Source: an uncultured Neomegalonema sp. (GTDB taxonomy: Bacteria; Pseudomonadota; Alphaproteobacteria; Rhodobacterales; Rhodobacteraceae). Taken from it: a stretch of DNA of 55,604 nucleotides. The notes below the pieces were generated by a model. The model worked only from the letters and a program-made list of their open reading frames with translations. It was not told the DNA's origin and did not search any database. The stretch is taken from contig CALLLP010000037.1 in NCBI GenBank assembly GCA_938008165.1, positions 1 through 55,604 on the forward strand. Direction: 5' to 3'. The position numbers and the translations under genes were made by a program. Position 1 is the stretch's first letter; each line of letters starts with the position of its first letter. Below are positions 27,545 to 37,303 of the stretch, piece after piece.

Positions 27545-28105
27545 ATGGCTATTGGTTTGAATTGGCACCGGATTGTTGCGGCTTTCGGGGTTGCCGCGCT
27601 ATTGAGCGGATGCGTGGCGCAGCAGGCCGCGCAGCCCTATCAGCCGGGAACAGCGCCCGTTTACAGCGATGTGCCGGTTGGGCCGGACTCGTATTATGGC
27701 GAACCCTATGGCTATTACGACCGGCCCTATGGCTATTACGCGCCGGGTTACGCCTATGACCCCTTTCCATTCTATGGGGCGTCATCGGTCAGTCTCGCTT
27801 TCTATGGCAAGCGATACGACGACAAGCGGCACCATGATGGGCGCAAGGCGCATTCCCATGATCGCAAGGCCACAAAGAAAGACCGGCGGGCGCGCCGTGC
27901 CGAGCGCAAACGAGAGGGGCTGACGCAGGATCAGATCGATCGCCGTCAGGCGCGTCGCGACGCTGCGCAAACCGATAAACAGGCCAAACGCAGCCAGCGA
28001 AGCGAGCGCCGACAGCGCGCTCAACGCCGGGTCGCCGCCAGTCGCCGGACCGTTACGGAAATCCCCGTCCCCAAGCGCGGCAGTAACGGTACATCCGAAC
28101 GATAG
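27545..28105 (+). CDS. Lipoprotein with Tyr/Gly-rich and Arg-rich regions
   Basis: A 186-residue predicted lipoprotein of unknown function. A signal peptide ends in the lipobox LLSGC, so the mature protein should be lipid-anchored. Next comes a Tyr/Pro/Gly-rich segment with two PYGYY units, followed by a strongly basic, probably helical tail of about 100 residues rich in Arg, Lys and Gln. The start at 27545 is preceded by AAAGGGA; an earlier ATG adds nine residues before the signal. It might bind an anionic partner such as peptidoglycan or nucleic acid, but this is speculation. Confidence 0.7.
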   Translation: MAIGLNWHRIVAAFGVAALLSGCVAQQAAQPYQPGTAPVYSDVPVGPDSYYGEPYGYYDRPYGYYAPGYAYDPFPFYGASSVSLAFYGKRYDDKRHHDGRKAHSHDRKATKKDRRARRAERKREGLTQDQIDRRQARRDAAQTDKQAKRSQRSERRQRAQRRVAASRRTVTEIPVPKRGSNGTSER

Positions 28106-28108
28106 GGG

Positions 28109-28154
28109 TGAGGGCGCGGGCGGGAAAAGCAATCCTTCCCGGCTCGCGCCCTCA
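28109..28154. terminator. Hairpin between convergent genes
   Basis: A long stem with arms TGAGGGCGCG (28109-28118) and CGCGCCCTCA (28145-28154), continued inward with one bulge. It lacks a long T-run but lies exactly between the lipoprotein and metC stops, so is probably a shared terminator. Confidence 0.5.
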
Positions 28155-28156
28155 TT

Positions 28157-29344
28157 TCAGCCCGCCGCACGCAGACGGTCGAACCCGTCCGCGAGATCGG
28201 AAATCAGGTCGTCTACGTCTTCCAGCCCGATATGGATGCGCATTACCTGACCCTCGGCCACATCTTCGCGCGGCCAGCGGGTCGCGGTTCTGATAGTGGG
28301 AGGATCGACGGGGATCAGAAGGCTTTCAAAGCCACCCCAGGAATAGCCCATCCCATATAACCGCATCGAATCCATCATGGCGGCCAGCGCCTCGGTATTG
28401 CTGAGAGACGGTTTCAGGACAAAGCCGAACAGGCTTGATGCCCCTAGAAAATCACGCTTCCATAATGCGTGCCCGCGATCATGGGGCATGGCGGGATAGA
28501 GCACCTGCGCCACCTCGTCCCGACCCATCAGCCAATCGGCGACCTTCATCGCGCTTTTCCAGTGATGGGGCAGGCGCGCATGGATCGTACGAATGCCGCG
28601 CATGGCCAGAAAAACATCATCGGGAGAGGGGCATATGCCGGTTTCCTGCTGTGCGATCTGAAATGCGGGATAAGCCGCTTCGGTGCAACTGACGCTCCCC
28701 ATGACGAGATCGGAATGGCCGGAGATATACTTCGTGACCGCCTGAACCGAAACATCCACACCATGCTCGAAGGGTTTGAAATACAATGGCGATGCCCATG
28801 TATTATCCATGATGACCGTCGCATCATGGGCATGGGCGACCTCGGCGATGGCGGGAATATCCTGCACTTCGAAAGTCCATGAGCCGGGGCTTTCCACCCA
28901 GACGACCCGTGTTGTGGGCCGCATCATCTCTCGGATTCCTGCACCGATCAGCGGATCGTAATACGTCGTCTCGATCCCCATCCGCCGCAGCATACCGTCA
29001 CAAAACGCGCGGACAGGGCCGTATACGCTATCGGGCATCAACAGATGATCGCCCGAATCCAGATAGGCGAGCAGGGGCAAGGTACAGGCCACCAGACCGG
29101 AACATTGCAACCGCGTCCGATAGCCGCCCTCCAGCGCCCGAATCGCTTCTTCCAGCGCAAAGGTCGTCGTCGTGCCATGGACGCCATAGGTATGCCCGTC
29201 GCCGGAGCGAATCCGCCGTGACCCGCGCAAATCCTCCAGAGTTGGAAACAGGATCGTCGAGGCATGCATGACCGGCGGATTGACTACACCGCAGAAGTCA
29301 TGCGGCTTACGACCGGCATGGATCGCCTTAGTGGCATCTTTCAT
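28157..29344 (-). CDS. metC: Cystathionine beta-lyase / Cys-Met metabolism PLP enzyme
   Basis: A 395-residue pyridoxal-phosphate enzyme of the cystathionine family. The PLP-binding lysine is in AVTKYISGHSD; further motifs are YGVHGTTTT, the aspartate in VIMDNTWASP, and the C-terminal SWGGFESL, which favours beta-lyase over gamma-synthase. It would split cystathionine to homocysteine in methionine synthesis. It is cytoplasmic. It is divergent from aapJ, with a 257-base regulatory region between. Cysteine-S-conjugate lyase activity is an alternative. Confidence 0.9.
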   Translation of the reverse strand: MKDATKAIHAGRKPHDFCGVVNPPVMHASTILFPTLEDLRGSRRIRSGDGHTYGVHGTTTTFALEEAIRALEGGYRTRLQCSGLVACTLPLLAYLDSGDHLLMPDSVYGPVRAFCDGMLRRMGIETTYYDPLIGAGIREMMRPTTRVVWVESPGSWTFEVQDIPAIAEVAHAHDATVIMDNTWASPLYFKPFEHGVDVSVQAVTKYISGHSDLVMGSVSCTEAAYPAFQIAQQETGICPSPDDVFLAMRGIRTIHARLPHHWKSAMKVADWLMGRDEVAQVLYPAMPHDRGHALWKRDFLGASSLFGFVLKPSLSNTEALAAMMDSMRLYGMGYSWGGFESLLIPVDPPTIRTATRWPREDVAEGQVMRIHIGLEDVDDLISDLADGFDRLRAAG

Positions 29345-29601
29345 ATCGAGACAATCTCCCTTAGGGTGAGTGGGTGTCGCAAGGGTATGTTGAGTAAGAT
29401 GTTAAGGTGTTAAGCTGCGAAGGTGTAACAAAGATAGATTTTGTACGATTTGACCAGAACAAACAGATTTATCGCAGCGATTGGAGTTGAAAGCATTCCT
29501 TAAGATGATACAGATTTGCCCTGATCGTGATCGTTGCTAAACGGCGACCGGTTTTCGCGCATCTGATGCGCCAAATAACTAAATCAATAGGGAAGCTACA
29601 T
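29345..29601. promoter_or_regulatory. metC-aapJ divergent regulatory region
   Basis: An AT-rich region of 257 bases. It contains a possible promoter for aapJ (TTGAAA at 29487-29492, TACAGA at 29509-29514), AAGGTGT direct repeats around 29402-29428, and a perfect 15-base palindrome GCGCATC-T-GATGCGC at 29557-29571, 31 bases before the aapJ start. The palindrome would be in the aapJ leader and could bind a regulator or form a short hairpin. No experimental support is available from sequence alone. Confidence 0.4.
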
Positions 29602-30627
29602 ATGAAACTTCATTCAGCCATGGGCGCACTGACCGCACTCGGCATGGTGATGGGCGCCTCCGCCGCCTCCGCCGACACCCTCGCCGATGTCGTCTCTAAC
29701 GGTTCCGTCCAGTGCGGCGTCTCGCAGGGCCTGCCCGGATTTTCGAACAAGGACGACGCGGGCAACTGGACCGGCATCGATGTCGACTACTGCCGTGGCG
29801 TTGCTGCCGCTGTGTTCGGCGATGCGAATGCCGTAAAATTCACCCCTCTTTCCGCGAAAGAGCGTTTCACCGCGCTTTCTTCGGGTGAAGTCGACATTCT
29901 GTCGCGCAACACGACCTGGACCATGACCCGCGATACGCAGTTGGGCCTGAACTTCGCTGGCGTCAACTACTACGACGGTCAGGGCATGATGGTCCCAAGC
30001 AGCCTCGGTGTTACCGCTGCGACCGAACTCGACGGCGCATCGATCTGCACGAACACGGGCACGACGACCGAGCTGAACATCACCGACTTCTTCCGCTCGA
30101 ACAACATGTCCTTCGAGCTCGTCGCGTTTGAAAAAGCCGATGAAGTTGTTGCCGCCTATGATTCGGGCCGTTGCGACGTCTACACGACCGACAAATCCGG
30201 CATCGCGGCCCAGCGCCTGAAGCTTGCCGACCCGAATGCCCACACGATCCTTCCCGAAACGATCTCGAAAGAGCCGCTTGGCCCGGTCGTGCGTCAGGGT
30301 GACGATCAGTGGTTCAACATCGCGCGTTGGACGCTGAACTGCATGATCAATGCCGAAGAAATGGGCGTCACCTCCGCAAACATTACGGATATGATGAACA
30401 GCGACAACCCCGGCATCAAGCGTCTGCTGGGCGTTGAAGGCACCTTCGGCGAAAACCTCGGCATCTCGAACGGCTGGTGTGCGAGCATCATCGAGCAGGT
30501 CGGCAATTACGGCGAGACCTATGAGGCCAATGTCGGCGCCAATACGCCGCTCAAGCTGGCCCGTGATGGCAGCGTCAACGCGCTGTGGACGAAGGGCGGC
30601 CTGATGTACGCTCCGCCAATCCGCTAA
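29602..30627 (+). CDS. aapJ: Amino-acid ABC transporter substrate-binding protein AapJ
   Basis: A 341-residue periplasmic binding protein of the Aap/Bzt general amino-acid transporter. The signal peptide ends in GASAASA, and the mature protein shows GSVQCGVSQGLPGFS, GIDVDYCRGVAAAVFGD and the DILSRNTTWTMTRD segment typical of AapJ/BztA. It captures L-amino acids such as glutamate, aspartate and glutamine and hands them to AapQM. The start at 29602 has GGAAG upstream; the longer frame from 29527 lacks one. It is followed by a partial terminator before aapQ. Confidence 0.95.
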   Translation: MKLHSAMGALTALGMVMGASAASADTLADVVSNGSVQCGVSQGLPGFSNKDDAGNWTGIDVDYCRGVAAAVFGDANAVKFTPLSAKERFTALSSGEVDILSRNTTWTMTRDTQLGLNFAGVNYYDGQGMMVPSSLGVTAATELDGASICTNTGTTTELNITDFFRSNNMSFELVAFEKADEVVAAYDSGRCDVYTTDKSGIAAQRLKLADPNAHTILPETISKEPLGPVVRQGDDQWFNIARWTLNCMINAEEMGVTSANITDMMNSDNPGIKRLLGVEGTFGENLGISNGWCASIIEQVGNYGETYEANVGANTPLKLARDGSVNALWTKGGLMYAPPIR

Positions 30628-30635
30628 GGCGATCC

Positions 30636-30672
30636 GGGCCGCTCCGCATCTTTGGGGCGGCCCTTTTCTTTT
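30636..30672 (+). terminator. Attenuating terminator between aapJ and aapQ
   Basis: Arms GGGCCGCTCC (30636-30645) and GGGGCGGCCC (30654-30663), with one T-G pair, followed by TTTTCTTTT. Read-through would be needed for aapQMP, so it probably sets a high ratio of binding protein to membrane parts, as is common in such operons. Confidence 0.75.
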
Positions 30673-30713
30673 CGTGATTTGAGTGCTGGCATAGTGTGGG
30701 GGGACAGGCTGCG

Positions 30714-31991
30714 ATGGCGTATGACACCGGGCAGAATCAAAGCGGTGACGAAGGTGGCGGCCTTGCCGCGCTGATCTACGATCCGAAGGCGCGGGGCCTG
30801 CTGTTTCAGATCATCCTTCTGCTGGCTGTCGTCGGATTTTTCGCATGGATCCTCGATAATACCGTCAGCAACCTCGCGGCTCAGAACAAGAAATCCGGCT
30901 TCGGCTTTCTTGAGGAAAGCAGCGGGTTCCAGATCCTGACGACCTTGGGCACCTATCTGGTCGAATCCCAGCCGGGTGTTGCGACATATTTTGATATTTT
31001 CTGGATCGGTGTGGTCAATACGCTGGCCGTCGCTATCGTGGGGATCATCCTCGCGACGATCCTTGGCTTTATGATCGGCATTTTCCGCCTGTCCTCAAAC
31101 ATCATCCTGCGCGGCTTCGCGACGGTATATGTCGAGGCGCTGCGAAATATTCCGCTACTGCTGCAAATCCTGTTTTTCTACATCGTCGTCCTGCGCATCC
31201 TGCCGGGCAAGCGGGAGGAGGGATATACCCTCTTCAACGGCGCGTTCGGCCTGAATATCGAGGGGTTATTCGCCCCCTATCCGGTGGTGCGCGAAGGCAT
31301 CGGCAGTGTCCTGCTGGCCTTTCTGGGCGCTGCGGTCCTCGCCTGGGCCGTTGCGTGGCTGGCGCGCAAACGGCAGGAAGCGACCGGCAAGCAATTCCCC
31401 AGCTTCTGGGTCGGTCTTGCCCTGATCATCGCGATTCCGCTGGCGGTGTTCTACTCGGTCGGCGAGCCGATGAATCTGGAATATCCGCGCTTTCTGAATG
31501 CAGGCGATGTGCTGCCGGATGGGCGCACGGTTAGCCGGATCAAGGCGGGCTATGACATCGGGCTGGGCGGCATGGTGATCGTGCCCGAATTCCTCGCCTT
31601 GCTTCTCGCGCTGTCGCTCTACACCGCCAGCTTCATCGCGGAGATCGTGCGCGCGGGCATCCTTGCGGTGCCGAGTGGGCAGACGGAGGCATCCAAAGCG
31701 CTGGGCATGAGCAATGGCCAGAACCTGCGCCTCGTCGTCATTCCACAGGCGCTGCGCGTCATCATCCCGCCGCTGACTTCTCAATATCTGAACCTTACGA
31801 AGAACTCGTCCCTTGCGGTCGCCATCGCCTATCCGGACATCGTCTCGGTGTTTGCGGGAACGGCGCTCAATCAGGTCGGACAGGAGATCGAGATGATCTT
31901 CATGATGATGATGGTCTATCTCGTCATTTCGCTGGTCACCTCGGCCTTTATGAACTGGTTCAACGACCGTATGCGTCTGGTCGAGCGGTGA
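30714..31991 (+). CDS. aapQ: Amino-acid ABC transporter permease AapQ
   Basis: A 425-residue inner-membrane permease of the AapQ/BztB type. An N-terminal helix is followed by a HisM-type permease domain in two parts: [15 protein letters not shown] at the start and the EAA-loop region ([19 protein letters not shown]) near the end. The GTG at 30696 is a possible upstream start; the ATG at 30714 with a G-rich site before it is preferred. It works with AapM as a heterodimeric channel energised by AapP. The aapM gene starts 10 bases after. Confidence 0.93.
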   Translation: MAYDTGQNQSGDEGGGLAALIYDPKARGLLFQIILLLAVVGFFAWILDNTVSNLAAQNKKSGFGFLEESSGFQILTTLGTYLVESQPGVATYFDIFWIGVVNTLAVAIVGIILATILGFMIGIFRLSSNIILRGFATVYVEALRNIPLLLQILFFYIVVLRILPGKREEGYTLFNGAFGLNIEGLFAPYPVVREGIGSVLLAFLGAAVLAWAVAWLARKRQEATGKQFPSFWVGLALIIAIPLAVFYSVGEPMNLEYPRFLNAGDVLPDGRTVSRIKAGYDIGLGGMVIVPEFLALLLALSLYTASFIAEIVRAGILAVPSGQTEASKALGMSNGQNLRLVVIPQALRVIIPPLTSQYLNLTKNSSLAVAIAYPDIVSVFAGTALNQVGQEIEMIFMMMMVYLVISLVTSAFMNWFNDRMRLVER

Positions 31992-32001
31992 GGGGAAACC
32001 G

Positions 32002-34176
32002 ATGAGCGATATTCAATCAGATTTTTCCCGCAGCATCGCCTATGTGCGAACCGAAGAAGCGCCGCTGATGGCGCCTCCGGCCAGCGAGGTCGGGATCGTC
32101 GGATGGGCGCGGCAGAACATCTTCGCTTCGATGAGCGATTTCTCGTCGATTCGGGCGTCCTTTGGCTCGATCGTGATGATCATCCTGACGGCGGCGGTCC
32201 TGTATTGCGGTGTCATGCTGCTCTGGGGCATGGTCAAGTTTACGCTGATCGATGCGGTCTGGACCGATCCCGATGGTCTCAAGCGGGCCGTTTGCACGAC
32301 CATCGCCCAGGGCGGTGTGCATCCGGATGACTGGTTCGGGGCGTGCTGGCCTTTCGTGGATGCGAAGTGGAAGCTGTTCGTCTACTCGTCTTATCCGACG
32401 GAGGAAATCTGGCGCGTCAACCTGACCTTCCTGATCGGGTCGATCGGGGTGGCGTGGCTGGTCTCCGATGCGGTGCCACGGCGCTGGCTCTGGGGCCTTG
32501 TGATGCTGGGCGCGGGCGTAGCGCTCGCATGGTGGTCGGTTCAGCCGATCCCCACCGATGGCGCGGCCCTGCTGAACGACAAGGATGTGATGATCCTCGA
32601 CCCGGCCAAGACCGGCTGGATTCACGATACGGCATTCTACGAGATGTTCATGCGCTTCCCGATCGGGGCGTGGATCCTGATGGCGGTCGGGGTGCTTTAT
32701 ATCGTGCTGGTCAAGCCGGTGGCGCGGGCGACGGTTGCGCTGCTGATGCTGGCGGTGTTTCCGGTTGTGGCATTCATCCTGCTCACCGGGGGCGATCTCG
32801 AAGGGGGCACCGGGTTCTGGTATAATCTCGGAGCTGTTGCCCTGTTCGGTCTGGCTGTCTGGCTTCTCGCGCGGCTGTTCGGTGAGGGGGGAATCTCGGC
32901 GACGCTGATCGCGCTATGCGTCATCGCGGTGGCGGCGTTTCTGCTGCATGGCCTGTTCGAGCCACTGACCGGGATGACCCTTTTCGATTTTGCGCGCACG
33001 GGGTCTGGCATGGTGATCAACCTGCCTGTTCCGGCGGATGCGACCGGCATGCTGCAAAGCGGGCTTGGCTTTTTGGCTCTGATCGGGATTTTGACGCTGG
33101 GCGGAACGCTGGGTCTTGGGATGCGCATCCTCTTGGCCATTCCGGCGGTTCTGATGATTGCGGGCGGCTATGGCGAGGCGGGCACGACATCGCTGCCCTT
33201 GCCGGTCGGTTGGGTTATCTGGCTGCTGCTGCTGCTCGGATTATTCGGGTTTATCCTGATGATGCTGGTCGGCTTTTCGCGGAACGAGTGGCATTCGGCG
33301 ATGTACGGTTTCGGTCGGGGCACGGGCTGGACGTTGTTTCTGTCCGCTCTGTTGATCGGTATTGTCGCCTTTGTCGGCGGCCACTGGTTCGTCGATCTGA
33401 TCGAGCTTGCGGCCCATGGCAAGACGGATGCGTTCCTGTCCGAACCGCATCTTCTGCATCACAATGGCGAGGGCGCGCCCGATTTCGAGATCGAGCGCGA
33501 GCTGTGGCCTCTGCCGGTGGTGGAGACATCTGTGTGGGGCGGGCTGCTTGTGACGCTCGTGGTGGCGATTGCCGGGATCGTGGCTTCGCTGCCGCTGGGT
33601 ATCCTGCTGGCGCTGGGGCGCCGGTCGCAGCTTCCGGCAGTGCGGATGCTGTCAGTCGGGTTTATCGAGTTCTGGCGCGGGGTGCCGCTCATCACGGTCT
33701 TGTTCATGTCCTCCGTGATGCTGCCGCTGTTCCTGCCCGAAGGGACCGAGTTCAACAAGCTGCTGCGCGCCTTGATCGGTGTGGCGCTGTTCGCTTCTGC
33801 CTATATGGCCGAAGTGGTGCGTGGCGGTTTGCAGGCGATTCCGAAAGGGCAGTATGAGGGGGCGGATAGTCTGGGCCTTGGCTATGGCCAGAAAATGCGC
33901 CTGATTATCATGCCGCAGGCCCTGACACTCGTGATTCCCGGTATCGTGAACACCTTCATCGGGCTGTTCAAGGATACTACCCTCGTGCTGATCATCGGTC
34001 TTTTCGATCTGCTCGGTGCGGTTCAGGCCGCGAATACGGATGCGGGATGGGCGACCCCCGTTCAGCAACCGACCGGCTATTTCATTGCCGCCGCGATCTT
34101 CTGGATCTTCTGTTTCGGCATGTCGCGCTATTCGATGTTCATGGAAAACAGGCTCCGTCGCGGGCACGCTAGATAA
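32002..34176 (+). CDS. aapM: Amino-acid ABC transporter permease AapM with large membrane insertion
   Basis: A 724-residue permease. The N-terminal part (residues 1-155, [26 protein letters not shown]) and the C-terminal permease domain (residues 508-724, including the EAA loop [19 protein letters not shown]) match AapM/BztC. Known AapM and BztC proteins are about 380-435 residues. The excess lies between residues 155 and 505 and is a series of roughly eight to ten hydrophobic helices with short loops that I do not recognise. The reading frame is continuous and codon use is uniform, so it is not an assembly fusion at first sight. Neighbours aapQ and aapP are normal. Confidence 0.9.
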   Translation: MSDIQSDFSRSIAYVRTEEAPLMAPPASEVGIVGWARQNIFASMSDFSSIRASFGSIVMIILTAAVLYCGVMLLWGMVKFTLIDAVWTDPDGLKRAVCTTIAQGGVHPDDWFGACWPFVDAKWKLFVYSSYPTEEIWRVNLTFLIGSIGVAWLVSDAVPRRWLWGLVMLGAGVALAWWSVQPIPTDGAALLNDKDVMILDPAKTGWIHDTAFYEMFMRFPIGAWILMAVGVLYIVLVKPVARATVALLMLAVFPVVAFILLTGGDLEGGTGFWYNLGAVALFGLAVWLLARLFGEGGISATLIALCVIAVAAFLLHGLFEPLTGMTLFDFARTGSGMVINLPVPADATGMLQSGLGFLALIGILTLGGTLGLGMRILLAIPAVLMIAGGYGEAGTTSLPLPVGWVIWLLLLLGLFGFILMMLVGFSRNEWHSAMYGFGRGTGWTLFLSALLIGIVAFVGGHWFVDLIELAAHGKTDAFLSEPHLLHHNGEGAPDFEIERELWPLPVVETSVWGGLLVTLVVAIAGIVASLPLGILLALGRRSQLPAVRMLSVGFIEFWRGVPLITVLFMSSVMLPLFLPEGTEFNKLLRALIGVALFASAYMAEVVRGGLQAIPKGQYEGADSLGLGYGQKMRLIIMPQALTLVIPGIVNTFIGLFKDTTLVLIIGLFDLLGAVQAANTDAGWATPVQQPTGYFIAAAIFWIFCFGMSRYSMFMENRLRRGHAR

Positions 34177-34188
34177 GGAAACCCGACC

Positions 34189-34971
34189 ATGACAGACACT
34201 CAAACCGTTGATCGGTCCCGGATGCAGGTCGGCGAAAACGTCGCCATCGACATTCGCAACATGAACAAGTGGTATGGCACTTTTCACGTGCTGCGCGATA
34301 TCAACCTGACGGTGCAGGATGGTGAACGCATCGTCATCTGTGGCCCGTCCGGGTCGGGCAAGTCGACGCTCATTCGCTGCATCAACCGCCTTGAGGAGCA
34401 CCAGCAGGGCACCATCATCGTCGATGGGATCGAGCTGACCGGCGACCTCAAGCGCATCGATGAGATCCGGCGCGAAGTGGGCATGTGCTTCCAGCACTTC
34501 AACCTGTTCCCGCATCTCTCGATTCTGGAAAACTGCACCCTCGCGCCGATCTGGGTTCGCAAGATGCCCAAGAAGCAGGCGGAGGAGGTTGCCATGCACT
34601 TCCTCGAACGGGTCAAGATCCCCGAACAGGCGCTGAAATACCCTGGCCAGCTGTCCGGCGGGCAACAACAGCGCGTCGCCATCGCGCGGTCCCTGTGCAT
34701 GAATCCGAAGATCATGCTGTTCGATGAGCCAACCTCGGCCCTCGACCCGGAGATGATCAAGGAAGTGCTCGATACGATGGTCTCCCTCGCGGAAGAAGGG
34801 ATGACGATGCTCTGCGTGACGCATGAGATGGGCTTTGCCCGCCTTGTCGCGAACCGCGTGATCTTTATGGATCAGGGGCAGATCGTCGAGCAGAACGAAC
34901 CGGAAGAGTTCTTCAACAATCCGCAGAACGAGCGCACACAGCTGTTCCTGAGCCAGATCCTCGGGCACTGA
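34189..34971 (+). CDS. aapP: Amino-acid ABC transporter ATP-binding protein AapP
   Basis: A 260-residue ATPase of the polar amino-acid uptake family. It has Walker [10 protein letters not shown], the Q-loop in [10 protein letters not shown], signature [14 protein letters not shown], Walker [15 protein letters not shown] and the H-loop in VTHEMGFAR. It drives transport through AapQM. An AAGGAA site precedes the start, 12 bases after aapM. It ends the aapJQMP operon; the next gene is convergent. Confidence 0.96.
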   Translation: MTDTQTVDRSRMQVGENVAIDIRNMNKWYGTFHVLRDINLTVQDGERIVICGPSGSGKSTLIRCINRLEEHQQGTIIVDGIELTGDLKRIDEIRREVGMCFQHFNLFPHLSILENCTLAPIWVRKMPKKQAEEVAMHFLERVKIPEQALKYPGQLSGGQQQRVAIARSLCMNPKIMLFDEPTSALDPEMIKEVLDTMVSLAEEGMTMLCVTHEMGFARLVANRVIFMDQGQIVEQNEPEEFFNNPQNERTQLFLSQILGH

Positions 34972-35005
34972 TTTTCGGGCGCGCTTCTGGGGATGGACAA
35001 AGGCT

Positions 35006-35974
35006 TTACGGCTCGACTACCGGCTCCTCGCCATGGGTCTGGGGCCGGGGCCGGACCGGGGTTCCTTCACGCCATGAGACGAAGCCACCGGCAAGGGCGA
35101 TCAGCACCATGCCGGTTCCCGTCGTGACGCTCGGAACGGTGCCCCAGATCAGGAAATCGAAGATCGGCACGATGGCCAGATAGCTGTATTCCAGCGGGGC
35201 GATTTTGCTGGCTTCGGCATGCTGGTAAACATGAGTCAGGGTGATCGCGCCGACGATATGGGTGATGGCGGTCGCCGCGATCATCGCCCAGATCACCAGA
35301 TCAACCCGCGTCCATGGCGCGTAGAGAAACGGAAATCCTGCGACCGCCTGCGCATCCGGTTGCATCATATCGGTGACGATCAGGCCGACCAGCGCAATCT
35401 GGGCAAAGATGACATTCTGCACCGTCGATAACGCGACCGCGCTGTCCTCAAGGCATCGCGCGCGGGTGATGACGACGGCCAGCGCATAGGCCATCGCGGC
35501 CGCAACAGGCAGCAGGATCATCGGCTCGATCCGCTCGCCCCATGGCTCGACGATGACGAGCACGCCCGCAAAGCCCAAGGCCAGTGCGATGATGCGCCTC
35601 GGCCCGACCCGCTCGCCATTGACCAAAGCGCCGAACAACGTGATGAATAACGGCCCGGTGAAAAACGCCGCCGCCGCTTGGGACAGCGACAGGAACGGCA
35701 TGGCGAGATAGAAGCACAGAAATGCCGTGCCCATCAGCAACGAGCGCAAGGCCGCCCATCCGGGATTGACCAGCTTCAACCCATTCATCGGGCGAAACAT
35801 TCCCATCGTCGCGGTCAAAAGGCCAAGTACCACGACCGCGCGCACCAGATAAAGTTGCCAGATCGAAACCGTCTCGCTGACGACTTTGACCATCGTGTCC
35901 TGCATGGCGAAGAACGCCATCGCCATGATTGTCAGAAGGATGGTGTTACGGGCGGGTGTGATCGGATCGGTCAT
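35006..35974 (-). CDS. DMT superfamily transporter (EamA)
   Basis: A 322-residue inner-membrane protein with about ten helices in two repeated EamA domains, such as seen in RhaT/YdcZ-type exporters of metabolites and amino acids. The first repeat starts ILLTIMAMAFFAMQDTMVK, and the typical APLEYSYLAIVPIFDFLIWG lies in the second. Substrate unknown. The C-terminal tail of about 20 residues is hydrophilic. It is convergent with aapP. Confidence 0.87.
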   Translation of the reverse strand: MTDPITPARNTILLTIMAMAFFAMQDTMVKVVSETVSIWQLYLVRAVVVLGLLTATMGMFRPMNGLKLVNPGWAALRSLLMGTAFLCFYLAMPFLSLSQAAAAFFTGPLFITLFGALVNGERVGPRRIIALALGFAGVLVIVEPWGERIEPMILLPVAAAMAYALAVVITRARCLEDSAVALSTVQNVIFAQIALVGLIVTDMMQPDAQAVAGFPFLYAPWTRVDLVIWAMIAATAITHIVGAITLTHVYQHAEASKIAPLEYSYLAIVPIFDFLIWGTVPSVTTGTGMVLIALAGGFVSWREGTPVRPRPQTHGEEPVVEP

Positions 35975-36060
35975 ACCCCTCGGTATCGCTTGTGCACCCG
36001 GCTGGCATGTCCATTCGCGACGTCATCGCGTCGGTTCGGGGCGGGAAAGGGCGGATCGGA

Positions 36061-36633
36061 TCAGCGGTTCATGGCATGATACGCGCCATTGGGCATCATA
36101 TCGGTGCCATGGGCCACGCGGTTCGTGTAATTGAAGAATGCGGCCACGTCGCAGATATCGAAAATATCTTCGTCGGAGAACCCCACGCACCGCAGCGCCT
36201 CGCGGTCTTCTTCGGCGATGTCCTGGGGGGTCTGGCTCAGTTTCCACGAAAAATCGAGCATCGCCCGCTGGCGTGCGGGCAAATCGGCCACGCGGTAATT
36301 GAAGGCCAGCATCTCGCCCAGTTCAGGCTCGCCGGAGAGTGCGCGCACGGCTTGGCCATGGGCGACGAGGCAATAATAGCAACGGTTCGCGGATGAAACG
36401 GCCACGGCGATCATCTCGCGCTCAAGCTTGGACAATCCGGATTCGCCGAGCATCACTTCATTATACATGCGCGAGAAAACGCGCAGCTTTTCAGGGCGCA
36501 GCGCATAGGCGCGCAGCACATTCGGAATCATGCCCAGCTTCTCGTCGCATTTGGCGAGATAGGCCTTGAGATCGTCGTCCAATCCGGTCTCGTCGGCATC
36601 GATCAGACGGGTGACATGATCAGGCTGAGGCAT
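36061..36633 (-). CDS. Carboxymuconolactone decarboxylase/AhpD-like peroxidase-related protein
   Basis: A 190-residue helical protein of the AhpD-like, peroxidase-related family. The redox pair is in RCYYCLVAHG, a CxxC followed by the conserved histidine. AhpD members use this site as a thiol peroxidase or reductant of AhpC, though many homologues have unknown substrates. No signal peptide is seen. It is 44 bases upstream of nothing shared: regA lies on the same strand before it and may be co-transcribed with it. Confidence 0.87.
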   Translation of the reverse strand: MPQPDHVTRLIDADETGLDDDLKAYLAKCDEKLGMIPNVLRAYALRPEKLRVFSRMYNEVMLGESGLSKLEREMIAVAVSSANRCYYCLVAHGQAVRALSGEPELGEMLAFNYRVADLPARQRAMLDFSWKLSQTPQDIAEEDREALRCVGFSDEDIFDICDVAAFFNYTNRVAHGTDMMPNGAYHAMNR

Positions 36634-36677
36634 CGTGCACCCTTCTGTGCGGGCCAGAAGAATGATCGGCGATCATT

Positions 36678-37232
36678 CTAGCGCGGGCTGCGCTTTGCGA
36701 GGATGCGTTGCAGGGTGCGGCGATGCATGTTCAGGCGGCGCGCCGTTTCCGATACATTGCGGTCGCATAGCTCGAAGACCCGCTGGATATGCTCCCAACG
36801 AACGCGATCCGCCGACATCGGATTTTCGGGCGGCGGCGGCTTTTGACTATCCGGCGCCCGCAGGGCGTTTTCGATGTCATCGGCATCGGCGGGCTTGGCA
36901 AGGTAATCCACGGCCCCTGCGCGCACCGCCGCCACGGCGGTCGCGATCGCGCCATAGCCGGTCAGCACGATCACGCGGGCATCCTCGCGCGTTTGGCGGA
37001 TCGCCTCGACCACATCGAGGCCGTTGCCATCTTCGAGCCGCAGATCGATCACCGCATAGGCGGGAGGATTGCGGCGGACATGGGCGATGCCTTCTTCGAC
37101 ACTTTCGAGGGCCGTTGTCTCGAAGCCGCGCCCGTCCATCGCCCGGGAAAGCCGGGTGCGGAACGGTGCGTCGTCATCGACGATCAACAGGCTTGCATCG
37201 CCGCTGATAGGTGGTAGCTCTTTGCTCGACAT
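36678..37232 (-). CDS. regA: Redox response regulator RegA/ActR/PrrA
   Basis: A 184-residue response regulator. The receiver domain has the acidic DDD pocket near residue 20, the phosphoacceptor Asp63 in VIDLRLEDG, and the Lys in YLAKPAD. A proline-rich linker (PPPPENP) leads to a Fis-type helix-turn-helix (NVSETARRLNMHRRTLQRIL) at the C-terminus, the layout and sequence of the RegA/PrrA family that controls respiration, photosynthesis and nitrogen or carbon fixation by redox state. The start is the ATG at 37232. The usual partner regB and senC genes are not adjacent. Confidence 0.93.
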   Translation of the reverse strand: MSSKELPPISGDASLLIVDDDAPFRTRLSRAMDGRGFETTALESVEEGIAHVRRNPPAYAVIDLRLEDGNGLDVVEAIRQTREDARVIVLTGYGAIATAVAAVRAGAVDYLAKPADADDIENALRAPDSQKPPPPENPMSADRVRWEHIQRVFELCDRNVSETARRLNMHRRTLQRILAKRSPR

Positions 37233-37303
37233 TCCAGATTCTCTCCACAAGCCGTTAGAGGCGAAGTAAAGGCGAAAGTGCTCTTGTCCAGTTGTTTCGT
37301 CGA

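Noticed and set aside
33652..34968. 438-codon open frame on the - strand
   Set aside because: Antisense to aapM/aapP with no recognisable motifs.
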